This document shows positions 32,380 through 39,809 of a DNA stretch of 41,723 bases, piece after piece. The stretch's first letter is position 1. Each line of letters begins with the position of its first letter. Source of the DNA: Candidatus Palauibacter poriticola (GTDB lineage Bacteria; Gemmatimonadota; Gemmatimonadetes; Palauibacterales; Palauibacteraceae); the NCBI GenBank assembly GCA_012270965.1, contig JAAXHJ010000026.1:1-41723 (forward strand), read 5' to 3'. The translations under genes and the position numbers were made by a program. A model generated the notes under the pieces. It saw only the letters and a program-made list of their open reading frames with translations, was not told the origin of the DNA and ran no database searches.

Positions 32380-32401
32380 ATGAATTGCGACCGCAATTCA
32401 T
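32380..32401. promoter_or_regulatory. Palindrome just upstream of the DUF4143 ATPase gene
   Basis: Arms ATGAATTGC (32380-32388) and GCAATTCAT (32393-32401) around GACC are perfect 9-bp complements in a locally A+T-rich stretch, 18 nt before ATG 32420. It may be a promoter-proximal operator or a leader hairpin. No regulator gene is adjacent. Confidence 0.5.
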
Positions 32402-32419
32402 CATGATAGATTGCAGCGC

Positions 32420-33574
32420 ATGTTCGAACGATCACTGATTCTGCCGAGCGCCGGCAGCGAGACGTTTTTCCTGTGGGGGCCGCGCCAGGCCGGCAAGACC
32501 ACCCTCTTGCGGCAGCGCTATCCGGACGGGCGCTGGGTCGACCTGCTTAAGAGCGACGAGTTCCGCCGCTACCTGACGAACCCGGAGTTCCTGCGCCAGG
32601 AAATCGAAGCGGAGGGGGCTCACCGGAACCGTCAGATCGTCATCGATGAAGTCCAGAAGGTGCCCGCGCTCCTGGACGAGGTTCACTGGCTCATGGAGAA
32701 CCGGGGCCTCAGCTTCGCTTTGTGCGGATCGAGCGCGACCAAGGTGAAGCGGGGCGCCGCCAATCTCCTCGGAGGTCGGGCTGTCCGCTACGAGCTGCTC
32801 GGGATCACCGCAACCGAACTCGGTGACGACTTCGACCTGACCCGCCTGCTCAACACGGGCTATCTCCCCCGCATCTACGAGGCCCCCCACCCCGTCCGCC
32901 TCCTGGACGCCTACATCAACGACTACCTCGTCCAAGAGGTCGCCGCGGAGGGAGTGGTCCGGCAACTCCCGGCCTTCTCACGCTTTCTGGACGCGGCTTC
33001 GTTGAGTGACGGAGAGATCGTCAACCTCTCCAACGTCGCCGCTGAGTGCGGCGTCTCGCTGCATACGGTGAAGAATTACTTCCAAGTCCTGGTGGACATG
33101 CTTCTAGCTCGCTGGGTCCCGTCCTATCGCGCGCGCCCCAAGCGTCGGGTCATCCGGGCACCGAAGTTCTATTTTGCGGATGTGGGGATCGTGAACCGGC
33201 TCGCGCGGCGTGGTTCCCTGGCTCCCGGCTCGGAGTTGTACGGGAAGGCCTTCGAGAACTGGGTGTGCCACGAACTGTCGGCTTGGCTCAGCTACCGCGA
33301 ATTCGATGGCGAGCTTTCATACTGGCGGCTCGCGGGCGGGACCGAAGTGGATTTCGTGGTTGGCGACATGCGGCTGGCGGTCGAGGCCAAGGCGAGCGCG
33401 AACATCGGCTCGCGCCATCTCCGGGGACTCCGCAGCGTCATTCGGGATCATCCCTCGATCGGGCGCCGAGTCATCGTTTGCCTGGAAGCTCGCGCCCGGC
33501 AAACATCCGATGGTATCAAAATCCTGCCCGCCGAAGAGTTCACCCGGCAACTCTGGCAGAACCGCCTGGTGTGA
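32420..33574 (+). CDS. AAA (AAA_14) / DUF4143 ATPase
   Basis: The 384-residue product has Walker A 'FLWGPRQAGKTTLL' near the N-terminus, Walker B-like 'RQIVIDEVQKVPALLDEVHW', sensor-like 'LSFALCGSSATKVKRG', then a winged-helix-like part ('NLSNVAAECGVSLHTVKNYF') and the C-terminal DUF4143 nuclease-fold domain ('GKAFENWVCHEL', 'ELSYWRLAGGTEVDFVVGD', 'RLAVEAKAS'). The D-x(n)-ExK arrangement at the end is that of PD-(D/E)XK folds. Family function is poorly known; members are common single-gene accessory ATPases, often near mobile or toxin genes. ATG 32420 is preferred; TTG 32411 is in frame. It is intact, unlike the related gene at 12854-14101. Confidence 0.88.
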   Translation: MFERSLILPSAGSETFFLWGPRQAGKTTLLRQRYPDGRWVDLLKSDEFRRYLTNPEFLRQEIEAEGAHRNRQIVIDEVQKVPALLDEVHWLMENRGLSFALCGSSATKVKRGAANLLGGRAVRYELLGITATELGDDFDLTRLLNTGYLPRIYEAPHPVRLLDAYINDYLVQEVAAEGVVRQLPAFSRFLDAASLSDGEIVNLSNVAAECGVSLHTVKNYFQVLVDMLLARWVPSYRARPKRRVIRAPKFYFADVGIVNRLARRGSLAPGSELYGKAFENWVCHELSAWLSYREFDGELSYWRLAGGTEVDFVVGDMRLAVEAKASANIGSRHLRGLRSVIRDHPSIGRRVIVCLEARARQTSDGIKILPAEEFTRQLWQNRLV

Positions 33575-33632
33575 GGACGATGTCGTCGCGAGCCGTCGGC
33601 GGGCGGGTTTCGCACGGGGTCTCACTCCCGGT

Positions 33633-34085
33633 TCAATCGCCGAGACTCAGAGACCAGTTGTTCCACTTGAGGTCCGGCGAGGCGCCCAGGGATCGGTAGA
33701 AGCCCTCGGCCGCGCGGTTCCCGTCCATGACCGTCCAGATCAGTTCGGCCGCACCGATGGACTCGGCGTGCGACACCGCCGCCGCCATCAAGGCCTTCCC
33801 CGCCCCCGCGTTGCGCGCACTCTCTTCAACGAACAGCTCCTTGAGCACGACCTTGGGCCGCAGCGTATAGGTCCAAGGGATCGTGTAGACCACCGCCATC
33901 CCGACGAGACCATCGTCGCGCTCGACAACGAACGCGGTGAACAGACGCGCGTCCCCGAACCCGTGCTTGAGAACGCTCTCCCGCGTCACCGCGAAGTCAT
34001 CGATATACTCCTCGAACCGCGCGAGCCCTCGCATCAACTCCAGCAGCCGATCCACATCCCCTCTCTCAGCCAGCCTCACACGCAT
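33633..34085 (-). CDS. GNAT-family N-acetyltransferase
   Basis: The 150-residue product shows the GNAT layout: beta strands 'MRVRLAERGDVDRLLELM' and 'FTAFVVERDDGLVGMAVVYT', the 'LKELFVEESARNAGAGKALM' motif A (acetyl-CoA pyrophosphate-binding loop, here RNAGAG) and 'ELIWTVMDGNRAAEGFYRSLG' motif B. It resembles diamine/small-amine acetyltransferases in length and in the 'NxxAxxFYxxLG' ending. It is monocistronic, convergent with the DUF4143 gene and upstream of the tRNA cluster. The acceptor substrate cannot be read from the sequence. Confidence 0.9.
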   Translation of the reverse strand: MRVRLAERGDVDRLLELMRGLARFEEYIDDFAVTRESVLKHGFGDARLFTAFVVERDDGLVGMAVVYTIPWTYTLRPKVVLKELFVEESARNAGAGKALMAAAVSHAESIGAAELIWTVMDGNRAAEGFYRSLGASPDLKWNNWSLSLGD

Positions 34086-34240
34086 GCGGTGGTACTCCGT
34101 TCTTTGGGAAAGCGTTTAAGCAGGTCGACCGCTCGCCGAATGATCGCCCGGCCAAACTCCGAACTCGGCGAGAGGGCGAAGCCCCGAAGCGCGGCGAATC
34201 TCTCGCTGGTGCGGTCGACTTCCGAGGGAAAGGGGGGGAA

Positions 34241-34314
34241 TGCGCCCGGGAGAATTCGAATCCCCAACCTCCTGATCCGTAGTCAGGTGCTCTATCCAGT
34301 TGAGCTACGGGCGC
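34241..34314 (-). tRNA. tRNA-Arg (anticodon ACG)
   Basis: On the minus strand the acceptor arm GCGCCCG pairs with CGGGCGC, followed by discriminator A. The anticodon stem CCTGA/TCAGG encloses CTACGGA, giving ACG. The T-arm carries TTCGAAT. The 3' CCA is not encoded. 74 nt. Confidence 0.95.
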
Positions 34315-34354
34315 TCGGAGCCGGCCGTCCCGCGACCGGCGATGTCATGCCGCA

Positions 34355-34439
34355 TGCCCAGGAGAGGATTCGAACCTCCACGTCCTAACCGGACACTAGC
34401 CCCTCAAGCTAGCGCGTCTGCCAGTTCCGCCACCTGGGC
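34355..34439 (-). tRNA. tRNA-Leu (anticodon GAG)
   Basis: Class II tRNA with a long variable arm. Acceptor GCCCAGG pairs with CCTGGGC, discriminator A. Anticodon stem CTAGC/GCTAG encloses TTGAGGG, giving GAG. T-loop TTCGAAT. CCA not encoded. 85 nt. Confidence 0.93.
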
Positions 34440-34444
34440 CTGAA

Positions 34445-34530
34445 TGCTCGGGGGGGGAGTCGAACCCCCACGGGAGTTTAATCCCACAGGATCCTGAATC
34501 CTGCGCGTCTGCCATTTCCGCCACCCGAGC
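34445..34530 (-). tRNA. tRNA-Leu (anticodon CAG)
   Basis: Class II tRNA. Acceptor GCTCGGG pairs with CCCGAGC, discriminator A. Anticodon stem CAGGA/TCCTG encloses TTCAGGA, giving CAG. Long variable arm, T-loop TTCGACT. 86 nt, only 5 nt from the Leu-GAG gene. Confidence 0.93.
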
Positions 34531-34597
34531 CTGCACCCCCGACCCACGGGTCCAGAGCCGCCGCACGGCCCGGTGCCTCCCGCTCCGCCGGGACGAA

Positions 34598-34672
34598 TGC
34601 GCCCGACAGGATTCGAACCTGTGACCTCTTGCTCCGGAGGCAAGCGCTCTATCCAGGCTGAGCTACGGGCGC
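34598..34672 (-). tRNA. tRNA-Arg (anticodon CCG)
   Basis: Acceptor GCGCCCG pairs with CGGGCGC, discriminator A. Anticodon stem CTTGC/GCAAG encloses CTCCGGA, giving CCG. T-loop TTCGAAT. 75 nt. It shares its whole acceptor stem with the Arg-ACG gene 280 nt away. Confidence 0.94.
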
Positions 34673-34760
34673 AGACACGAAACGCGCCGCCCCGAGGCGA
34701 CGCGCCGCAGCTACAATCTAAACGGATCGGGGGCCGGTGTCCACCACGGAACGGATCGAC

Positions 34761-35489
34761 TCAGATCTCCCATGCCTCGCTGGCGAGCGGCTCCCGAGCC
34801 AAGGCGTCGACCCGCTGGCGCCACTGCGGCATCACGCGGTCGAGGATGCTTCGGAAGCGGTCGCCGTGGCTCCGCTCGATCAGGTGGACCATCTCGTGCA
34901 CGACGACGTACTCGAGGCAAGCGACGGGCTTCTTGGCCAGTTCCGAGTTGAGCCAGATGCGGCGCGCCTCCTGGTTGCAGGTCCCCCAGCGCGTCTTCAT
35001 GCGCCGGATGCGCCAGTCGGCCACGAGCACGCCGATTCCGGGTTCCCACTTGGCGATGATCTCGGGGATTCGCTCCCGCAGCCGGGCCCGGTACCAACGA
35101 TACGGCATGGCTTCCCGAGCGTCGCGGCTCGCGCCAGGCCGCACTCGCATCTCGATCCAAGCCGCGTTGCGCAACCGAACGCCGGTTTGCCGGTGGGACA
35201 CAGCAACGTCCAGCCGGTACCGACGTCCCTCGAAGTAGTGGCTCTCGCCGCTGACAAACTCGCGTCGCGATTGGCGGTCCTGCCGCCCAAACTCGTCGCG
35301 GCGCCGGCGAATCCAAGCCAGCCGCGAGATCACCGCCAGCCGCACCGCCTTGTCGTCGAGGCGCAGCGGTGCCGCGACCCGCACTCTTCCCTCCGGTGGG
35401 TAGACCCCCAGATGCAGGTGCTTGATGTCCTTGCGGACCACCTCCACGACAAGGCCGTGGATCTCAATCCGGGAGGTGTCGGTACTCAT
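34761..35489 (-). CDS. YgjP/SprT-like zinc metallopeptidase-fold protein (DUF45)
   Basis: The 242-residue product has the DUF45 pattern: an N-terminal beta domain ('EVVRKDIKHLHLGVYPPEGR', 'RVRVAAPLRLDD'), 'RMKTRWGTCNQEARRIWLN' and the zinc site HEMVH in 'LEYVVVHEMVHLIERSHGDR' with a third His at 'SHGDRF'. Genes of this family are often found with type I restriction-modification systems, as here: its start (ATG 35489) overlaps the end of the hsdR remnant by 26 nt, so it was the last gene of that operon. The role of the family is not settled (a pyrophosphatase activity has been proposed). The frame is open to 35552, but the extra residues lie in the hsdR remnant. Confidence 0.87.
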   Translation of the reverse strand: MSTDTSRIEIHGLVVEVVRKDIKHLHLGVYPPEGRVRVAAPLRLDDKAVRLAVISRLAWIRRRRDEFGRQDRQSRREFVSGESHYFEGRRYRLDVAVSHRQTGVRLRNAAWIEMRVRPGASRDAREAMPYRWYRARLRERIPEIIAKWEPGIGVLVADWRIRRMKTRWGTCNQEARRIWLNSELAKKPVACLEYVVVHEMVHLIERSHGDRFRSILDRVMPQWRQRVDALAREPLASEAWEI

Positions 35490-36146
35490 GCTGCCGCGTA
35501 ACGATGTTGAAGACCGCCCGTGCGTGTTGCTCGCCGTCTGGGCCGAGGGCATCGCGGATTGCCCTCTGGATTCTGCGCTCCTTGATGGGATTGCCGCGCC
35601 ATCCGTCCATCAGGGCTTTCCGAACCGCCTGATCAACGGCCAGCGCCCCAACTTCTCGAGGATCAGCCAAGGTTGCGCACCGGGCTCGGCCACGCGTTCC
35701 GCGAGTAACTCGTCCGGCAGGTTGTCGTAGATTGCCCGGAGCGCCGGCGTGTTGATGTCGGAGGGATAGGAGCCGCCGTCCTCGCCACCTCTTACCTTGG
35801 CGGCCAGCGCACTCACCTGCATCAGGTAGTCCTCGTAGGCGATCGCCTCCTCGCGCCGTTGCCGGATCAACGCGTCGAGCAGGCTGGACATCCGTTCGTA
35901 GTACCTCGGGTTGACGGACATCTCATCCACGATCAGGCGGCGGACGTTGTTCTCGATGGTCTCCGCGACGGAGCGCCCGTTCCCCCGGATCCCACCGGGC
36001 AGCGAATCCACGGCCTCCTCGGGGCGCTCGACCAGCAGATCGACGAGCGTCATGTCATCGAAGGTGGAGAGGACCTTGGACTCGTCGGCCCGGATGTAGG
36101 CGTCCAGAAGATGCCGCATCGCGGGCTCGAACATCTTCAGGTCCAC
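35464..36146 (-). pseudogene. hsdR: Type I restriction enzyme HsdR, C-terminal remnant (frameshifted)
   Basis: Only the C-terminal helical domain of HsdR remains: 'MFEPAMRHLLDAYIRADESK', 'VSALAAKVRGGEDGGSYPSD', 'INTPALRAIYDNL'. The frame breaks at 'WLILEKLG'; the next frame continues 'ALAVDQAVRKALMDGW', 'KERRIQRAIRDALG' and 'VFNIVTRQHEY', the normal HsdR end. Restoring one G in the run at 35646-35649 (CCCC on the plus strand) joins them. The translocase and nuclease domains (about 750 residues) are absent, so this cannot cleave DNA whatever the status of the frameshift. A GTG at 36146 directly follows the stop of the upstream fragment. Confidence 0.82.
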
Positions 36147-36413
36147 CTAGTCGCCGCTCGAATCTGCTCTGCCGCCGCTTTCCTGGGTAGCGTCGTCGGT
36201 TTCCTGGGTAGCGTCGTCGGTTTCCTGGGTGGTCTTGGCGAGTTGTTGGGTAGTATCGCGGCCTTCTTGGGTAGTCCTTCGCCGGGCACCTCGGGTTTCC
36301 TGGGTAGTCGCGCGATCGGAACCAAGCTGCTTGCCGTTGCCGGTCGCCCGCCAGATTCGGGTGGTGAAGCCTGCGCCCACCTCGAAATCGGGCTCCGGCA
36401 GGCCCGCCTCCGT
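36147..36413 (-). pseudogene. C-terminal fragment of an AlbA/RecG-like ATP-binding protein with TTQE repeats
   Basis: The frame reads 'TEAGLPEPDFEVGAGFTTRI' then 'WRATGNGKQ', the usual end of the AlbA-type ATP-binding domain of RecG-like regulators, followed by a run of TTQE-type units ('TTQETRGARRRTTQEGRD', 'TTQQLAKTTQETDDATQETD', 'DATQES'). Such Thr-Gln-rich repeats are common in linkers of this protein class. It has no start of its own: upstream the frame is closed by a stop at about 36415 and the DNA becomes hsdM. It is therefore a gene fragment spliced between hsdM and hsdR remnants. Confidence 0.65.
36179..36230 (+). repeat. 21-bp tandem repeat (2 full copies plus part)
   Basis: The unit tttcctgggtagcgtcgtcg plus g occurs at 36179-36199 and 36200-36220 without mismatch, and a third copy starts at 36221 (tttcctgggt). 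Further degenerate tcctgggtag/ttgggtag units continue to about 36310. On the minus strand it encodes the TTQE/ATQETDD repeats. Confidence 0.88.
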
Positions 36414-36414
36414 T

Positions 36415-36840
36415 CAGCAGGTCGTCGCCTTGGGCGCGGTTCGCCCGGAAGTCCAGCCTCTCGAAGATCCCCACCAGCTTCGTGAGCCGGTCCGTCATCT
36501 CGCGGCCCCTGCCGAGCCTGCTCTCGTCGTTGAAGTCGGCCTGGTCGATTACGCCCTTTAGGAGGAAATCGTTGGCGTCGGCGAGCTTCCGGATTACGAT
36601 GTTGATTCCATCGCCGATTTCCTTGCTCCCCTTCAGGGCCACCATGTCCGCGAACCCGCCGCCGGACGGCACCTTGATCTCGGAGAACTCGTCGTCCGCG
36701 CCCGCGTACTTGTCCGACACGTACTTCATGAACAGCAGCGTCAGGACGTAGTCCTTGTACTGCGAGGCGTCCATGCCTCCGCGAAGCTCGTCGCAGCTCT
36801 GCCAAAGGGAGGAGTAGAGGTGCGATTTCCTAAGGGGCAT
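36415..36840 (-). pseudogene. hsdM: Type I methyltransferase HsdM, N-terminal remnant
   Basis: The first 142 residues match the HsdM N-terminal helical domain: 'LYSSLWQSCDELRGGMDASQ', 'YKDYVLTLLFMKYVSDKYAG', 'GVIDQADFNDESRLGRGREM' and 'LVGIFERLDFRANRAQGDDL'. Just after 'GDDLL', where HsdM should continue 'GDAYEYLM' into the SAM-binding domain with the NPPF motif, the sequence switches to unrelated DNA (next fragment). The frame stays open to 36055 but encodes nonsense after the junction. Methylation cannot be supported. ATG 36840 lies 3 nt after the stop of the VapC-like gene. Confidence 0.85.
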
Positions 36841-36843
36841 GGG

Positions 36844-37296
36844 TTAACTTTGTCCGCTCGGAGGTTGGGGGGAGGACAGACCCGGGGACAGAAGCGGAAT
36901 CCGCTGCCGCCGGTTCCTGCGGTAGATCGTGAAGTCGCGGTCCAGGGTAAGTACCGGACCGGCGCGGTGCAATTCGGACATGCGGACCACGCAGGCATCC
37001 GCAAGGGACATCGGGACATCGCGGTACTTCGTCACGAGGCGAACCACCGCGTCGATCTCGTCGGAGAGGGAAAACGACAGGTCGAGCGCTCCGCGACGGA
37101 CGATTTCGAGTATGCTACTCTGGCCACCCCGCGTGAGGCGGCGGGCGAGAAAGCAGGCTTCAACGACCACCGCCTCGCAAGTGAGCAACGGGGGGTCGAG
37201 CATGCCCCACTGCTCGCACACCCAGCCGTGATGTGGATCGCGCGAATTGAGAAGGGCGACCAAGGGGCCGGTGTCGAGGATGATCTCCCGGCTCAC
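36844..37296 (-). CDS. VapC-like PIN-domain toxin (ribonuclease)
   Basis: The 150-residue product has the PIN-domain acidic quartet: Asp in 'EIILDTGPLVALLNSRD', Glu in 'LTCEAVVVEACFLARRL', Asp in 'VPMSLADACVVRMSEL' and Asp in 'PVLTLDRDFTIYRRN'. PIN toxins are Mg-dependent RNases, usually cutting tRNA or rRNA. The GTG start (37296) overlaps the antitoxin stop by 4 nt (GTGA), the usual antitoxin-first TA layout. All acidic residues are present, so it is probably functional. The last 15 residues are a Ser/Pro-rich tail beyond the fold. Its stop is 3 nt from the hsdM remnant start. Confidence 0.88.
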   Translation of the reverse strand: MSREIILDTGPLVALLNSRDPHHGWVCEQWGMLDPPLLTCEAVVVEACFLARRLTRGGQSSILEIVRRGALDLSFSLSDEIDAVVRLVTKYRDVPMSLADACVVRMSELHRAGPVLTLDRDFTIYRRNRRQRIPLLSPGLSSPQPPSGQS

Positions 37297-37532
37297 TCAC
37301 CGAAGCCTTCCATGTACTTCTTGTTGGTGGACAGGTCTTCAGGTCCTTCGCAGGATCCTGCGAGATCGGCCACGATGTCCAAGGCCGATCTCGGATGACC
37401 GACTTCATCCGCGCCCAGGAACGTCTCGATGGCCTCCCGAATCAGCGCCGACTTGCTCACGCCCCTTCGGTGAGCGACGGCGGCGACCTCGGCGGCAAGC
37501 TGCTCCGGCATCTTCAGTGAGATGGCTGCCAT
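37293..37532 (-). CDS. Ribbon-helix-helix-type antitoxin (VapB-like)
   Basis: The 79-residue product starts 'AAISLKMPEQLAAEVAAVAH' and 'GVSKSALIREAIETFL', a ribbon-helix-helix DNA-binding domain in which the first strand contacts DNA and the S-x-S-x-x-I-R helix dimerises. The C-terminal 35 residues ('DIVADLAGSCEGPEDLSTNK') are the toxin-binding tail typical of antitoxins. ATG 37532 is preceded by GGAGGG at about 7 nt. It overlaps the toxin start by 4 nt and probably represses its own promoter upstream of 37532. Confidence 0.87.
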   Translation of the reverse strand: MAAISLKMPEQLAAEVAAVAHRRGVSKSALIREAIETFLGADEVGHPRSALDIVADLAGSCEGPEDLSTNKKYMEGFGE

Positions 37533-37600
37533 GACGCTTCCCTCCTCCGATCCCGGCCTCGCGTCCGGCCTTCCGATCCGCCGGCGTTGAGCGCCCTCCG

Positions 37601-38887
37601 TCATCGCGATCCGGATGACGCCGCGGCGGCCCCGTCGATCGAGCCGATGACGAGGTCGAGCAGGCCATCGATGGCCCCGCCGGGGATCCAGCGCGCCACC
37701 ACGACCAGATCGTTGACGGGGTCGCAGTAGATCATGTTCGTGCCGTTTCCGAGGTGGGCCCACGCCTCCTCCGGGGCGCTCGGGTAGCGCTTGTTCCCCT
37801 CCTCATCCGCGACGTTGAGCATGAAGTTCATGAACCCGTAGGAGCCGTTCGCCGGGCCGGGAGTCGTCGCGAGATCGAACCATGCCTCGGAGAGAAGCTG
37901 CTGGTCACCCCAGGTCCCGCGCCGCAGGGTGAAGAGGCCGAAGCGCGCCTGATCGCGGGCGCTGATGAACATGCCGCCGCCCCAGTGGCCGCCGCCGCTC
38001 ACCGACTGCACGCGGCGACCGTCGATCGTAACCCACGAGTTCTCGTAGCCGTTCCAGCGCCAAGTCGGAGAGGCGCCGATCGGCCCCATCACGCGTTCGT
38101 GCAGAACCTCGGGCAGCGGGCGCCGGAAGACGCTCATCGCGGCGAGCGCAAGGAGGTTCACCCGCGTGTCGTTGTACTCGTACACAGTGCCCGATGGGTG
38201 GCGGTCGCGCGTCAGCCAAGTAGAGGGGTCGCCGCTGGGGCGGTCCGCCCAGTCCGGCTTGCCCCACAGCGTGCCCTCCCAGTCGGAGGTCTGCCGCAGG
38301 AGGTCGTCCCACGTGATCGTGCGGTTGTGCTCCGACTCGAACATCGTCGTCGGGTCGGGCTTGCCGAACCCGATGCGGTCCACGCCGGGCTCCCCGTCGC
38401 CCGGGGGCACGTCGATCGGGGCCATGTACTCGCGCACGGTGTCGTCGAGCGAACCGATGAGTCCCTCGTCCCACGCGAGTCCCACCGACGTCGAGAGGAA
38501 GGACTTGGTCACGCTGTACGTCATGTCGACGCGCCTCGTGTCCCCCCACTCCGCGACGATGTAGCCGTGCCGCACGATCATCCCGGCCGGACCGCCCCGT
38601 ACGTTGAAGGGGCCGATCCCCTCCCCGAGCGGTTCGCGCCCGAAGCTCCGGCTGTGCTGAAACTCCCGGTCGCGCGCCTGGCTCGTCTCGTGCTCGAGCG
38701 CGTATTCGACCGCGGCCTGAACGCCCGCCGCGCTCATCCCCACCTGATCGGGAGTGCGCGTCTCCCACGCGTCTCCCCGCCCCGGCAAGTACTGCGCGGC
38801 CACCACGCCTGGAAGTGCGACCACTGCGGAAACCGCAACAACTCCGGCCCAAAGCGCACCACGCTGTGCGCTGATCATGCCCTGCAT
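37601..38887 (-). CDS. Beta-lactamase-like serine hydrolase (class C fold), exported
   Basis: The 428-residue product has a signal peptide ('GALWAGVVAVSAVVALPGVV', cleavage near AAQ). Serine hydrolase motifs are SxxK in 'TYSVTKSFLSTSVGLAWDEG' and YxN in 'VYEYNDTRVNLLAL'. The third motif region is 'EAWAHLGNGTNMIYCDP', where HxG is replaced by HLGNG. Length and the DUF-like preface ('DQVGMSAAGVQAAVEYALEH') fit secreted CubicO-type esterases/peptidases. ATG 38887 follows GGAGG at 8 nt. It is not closely similar to the lipoprotein hydrolase at 14343. The substrate is unknown. Confidence 0.87.
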   Translation of the reverse strand: MQGMISAQRGALWAGVVAVSAVVALPGVVAAQYLPGRGDAWETRTPDQVGMSAAGVQAAVEYALEHETSQARDREFQHSRSFGREPLGEGIGPFNVRGGPAGMIVRHGYIVAEWGDTRRVDMTYSVTKSFLSTSVGLAWDEGLIGSLDDTVREYMAPIDVPPGDGEPGVDRIGFGKPDPTTMFESEHNRTITWDDLLRQTSDWEGTLWGKPDWADRPSGDPSTWLTRDRHPSGTVYEYNDTRVNLLALAAMSVFRRPLPEVLHERVMGPIGASPTWRWNGYENSWVTIDGRRVQSVSGGGHWGGGMFISARDQARFGLFTLRRGTWGDQQLLSEAWFDLATTPGPANGSYGFMNFMLNVADEEGNKRYPSAPEEAWAHLGNGTNMIYCDPVNDLVVVARWIPGGAIDGLLDLVIGSIDGAAAASSGSR

Positions 38888-39152
38888 GAGAACACCTCCC
38901 GACTCGGATCGATCACGCCCAAGGGATGGTAACGACTGAGACACGCTCGGCACACCGGGAGCGGAGGTGGTCGGTCGGGAGCGCGCCGTCGTTGGCGGCG
39001 TCCCGCGAAGAGCCCCCGACGCGGGAGTGGGCGCCCTCCGCCTACCGCGGGGAGAAGCGGCTGTCCACGCGCACTCCGTGCCAGCTCGCGAGCGGCGCGT
39101 CCGTGAGCCTGTCTCGTCATCGGTCCATCATGCCGGTCGGCCCGATGTCGGC

Positions 39153-39740
39153 TCAAGGTGCTCGGGAGGACCGGGACCGAAGCCGTCCGATCCATCGGCG
39201 GACCCAGCGGATCGACACGCTGGAGCCGACAGCGAGCAGGCTCGCCAACAGGTCGAATCCGATATCGAACCAGTCGAACGTGCGGCTGGGTAGGAAGAAC
39301 TGGATGCACTCGTCGATCACGCCGACGAGCGTCGTCCCCGCGATGGCCAGCGCGGCAGGCACCGGGACGTGCCGACCCTGACGCCTCCGCTCCACCAGAG
39401 CTTCGTGCAAGATGAGCGCCAGCACCGCGTACTCGATGAGATGAGAACGCTCGGCCGCGCTGATCCCGCGTGCGAATCCGATGACGGCGATCCCCGCGAC
39501 GCCAAGCCCGAACCCGACCTCCACGCCGCGCGAGCGCTCCCTCAGCCCCTGAACCAGGATCATCGCCCCGATCAGGAGCATGCCGCCGCTGAACAGCATC
39601 GCTACGGACTCGAGCAGCCCGCTTTCGCGCAGCGCGTCGGCCAGCGTCCGCGCCAGGTCGGCCGTCGAATAGATCGCCACGACCACCGCCAGCGCCCAGA
39701 TCCACAGTCGCCGCTCCCGCTTCGACGAGAAACGCGGCAT
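39153..39740 (-). CDS. VanZ-like membrane protein (copy 1)
   Basis: The 195-residue product has four to five hydrophobic helices and the VanZ-like signature 'AERSHLIEYAVLALILHEAL' and 'TTLVGVIDECIQFFLPSRTF', followed by 'DWFDIGFDLLASLLAVG' (the D-E-x-x-Q and D-x-x-x-N/D pattern of VanZ). The function of most VanZ-like proteins is unknown; VanZ itself gives low-level teicoplanin resistance. ATG 39740 is preceded by GGAGGT. A paralogue lies 69 nt upstream on the same strand. Confidence 0.85.
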   Translation of the reverse strand: MPRFSSKRERRLWIWALAVVVAIYSTADLARTLADALRESGLLESVAMLFSGGMLLIGAMILVQGLRERSRGVEVGFGLGVAGIAVIGFARGISAAERSHLIEYAVLALILHEALVERRRQGRHVPVPAALAIAGTTLVGVIDECIQFFLPSRTFDWFDIGFDLLASLLAVGSSVSIRWVRRWIGRLRSRSSRAP

Positions 39741-39809
39741 TGATACCTCCAGTTCATTCGCCTGATGGAGAGCCGTCAACGACCTCCGGTCGATACACAC
39801 ACTGCGCGA

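Larger units (their letters stand above)
32069..32419. other. 351-nt regulatory stretch between the glycosidase operon and the DUF4143 ATPase gene
   Basis: The region holds no gene that I can support. It contains the second copy of the glucan-locus palindrome (32098-32120) next to the minus-strand operon and an A+T-richer palindrome (32380-32401) just before the plus-strand ATPase. The DNA between them (about 32125-32370) shows no recognisable element. Confidence 0.6.

Noticed and set aside
36844..37532. Possibility that the VapBC-like pair is also degraded like the neighbouring hsd genes
   Set aside because: Both frames are intact, the 4-nt overlap and ribosome-binding site are present, and all PIN acidic residues are kept.
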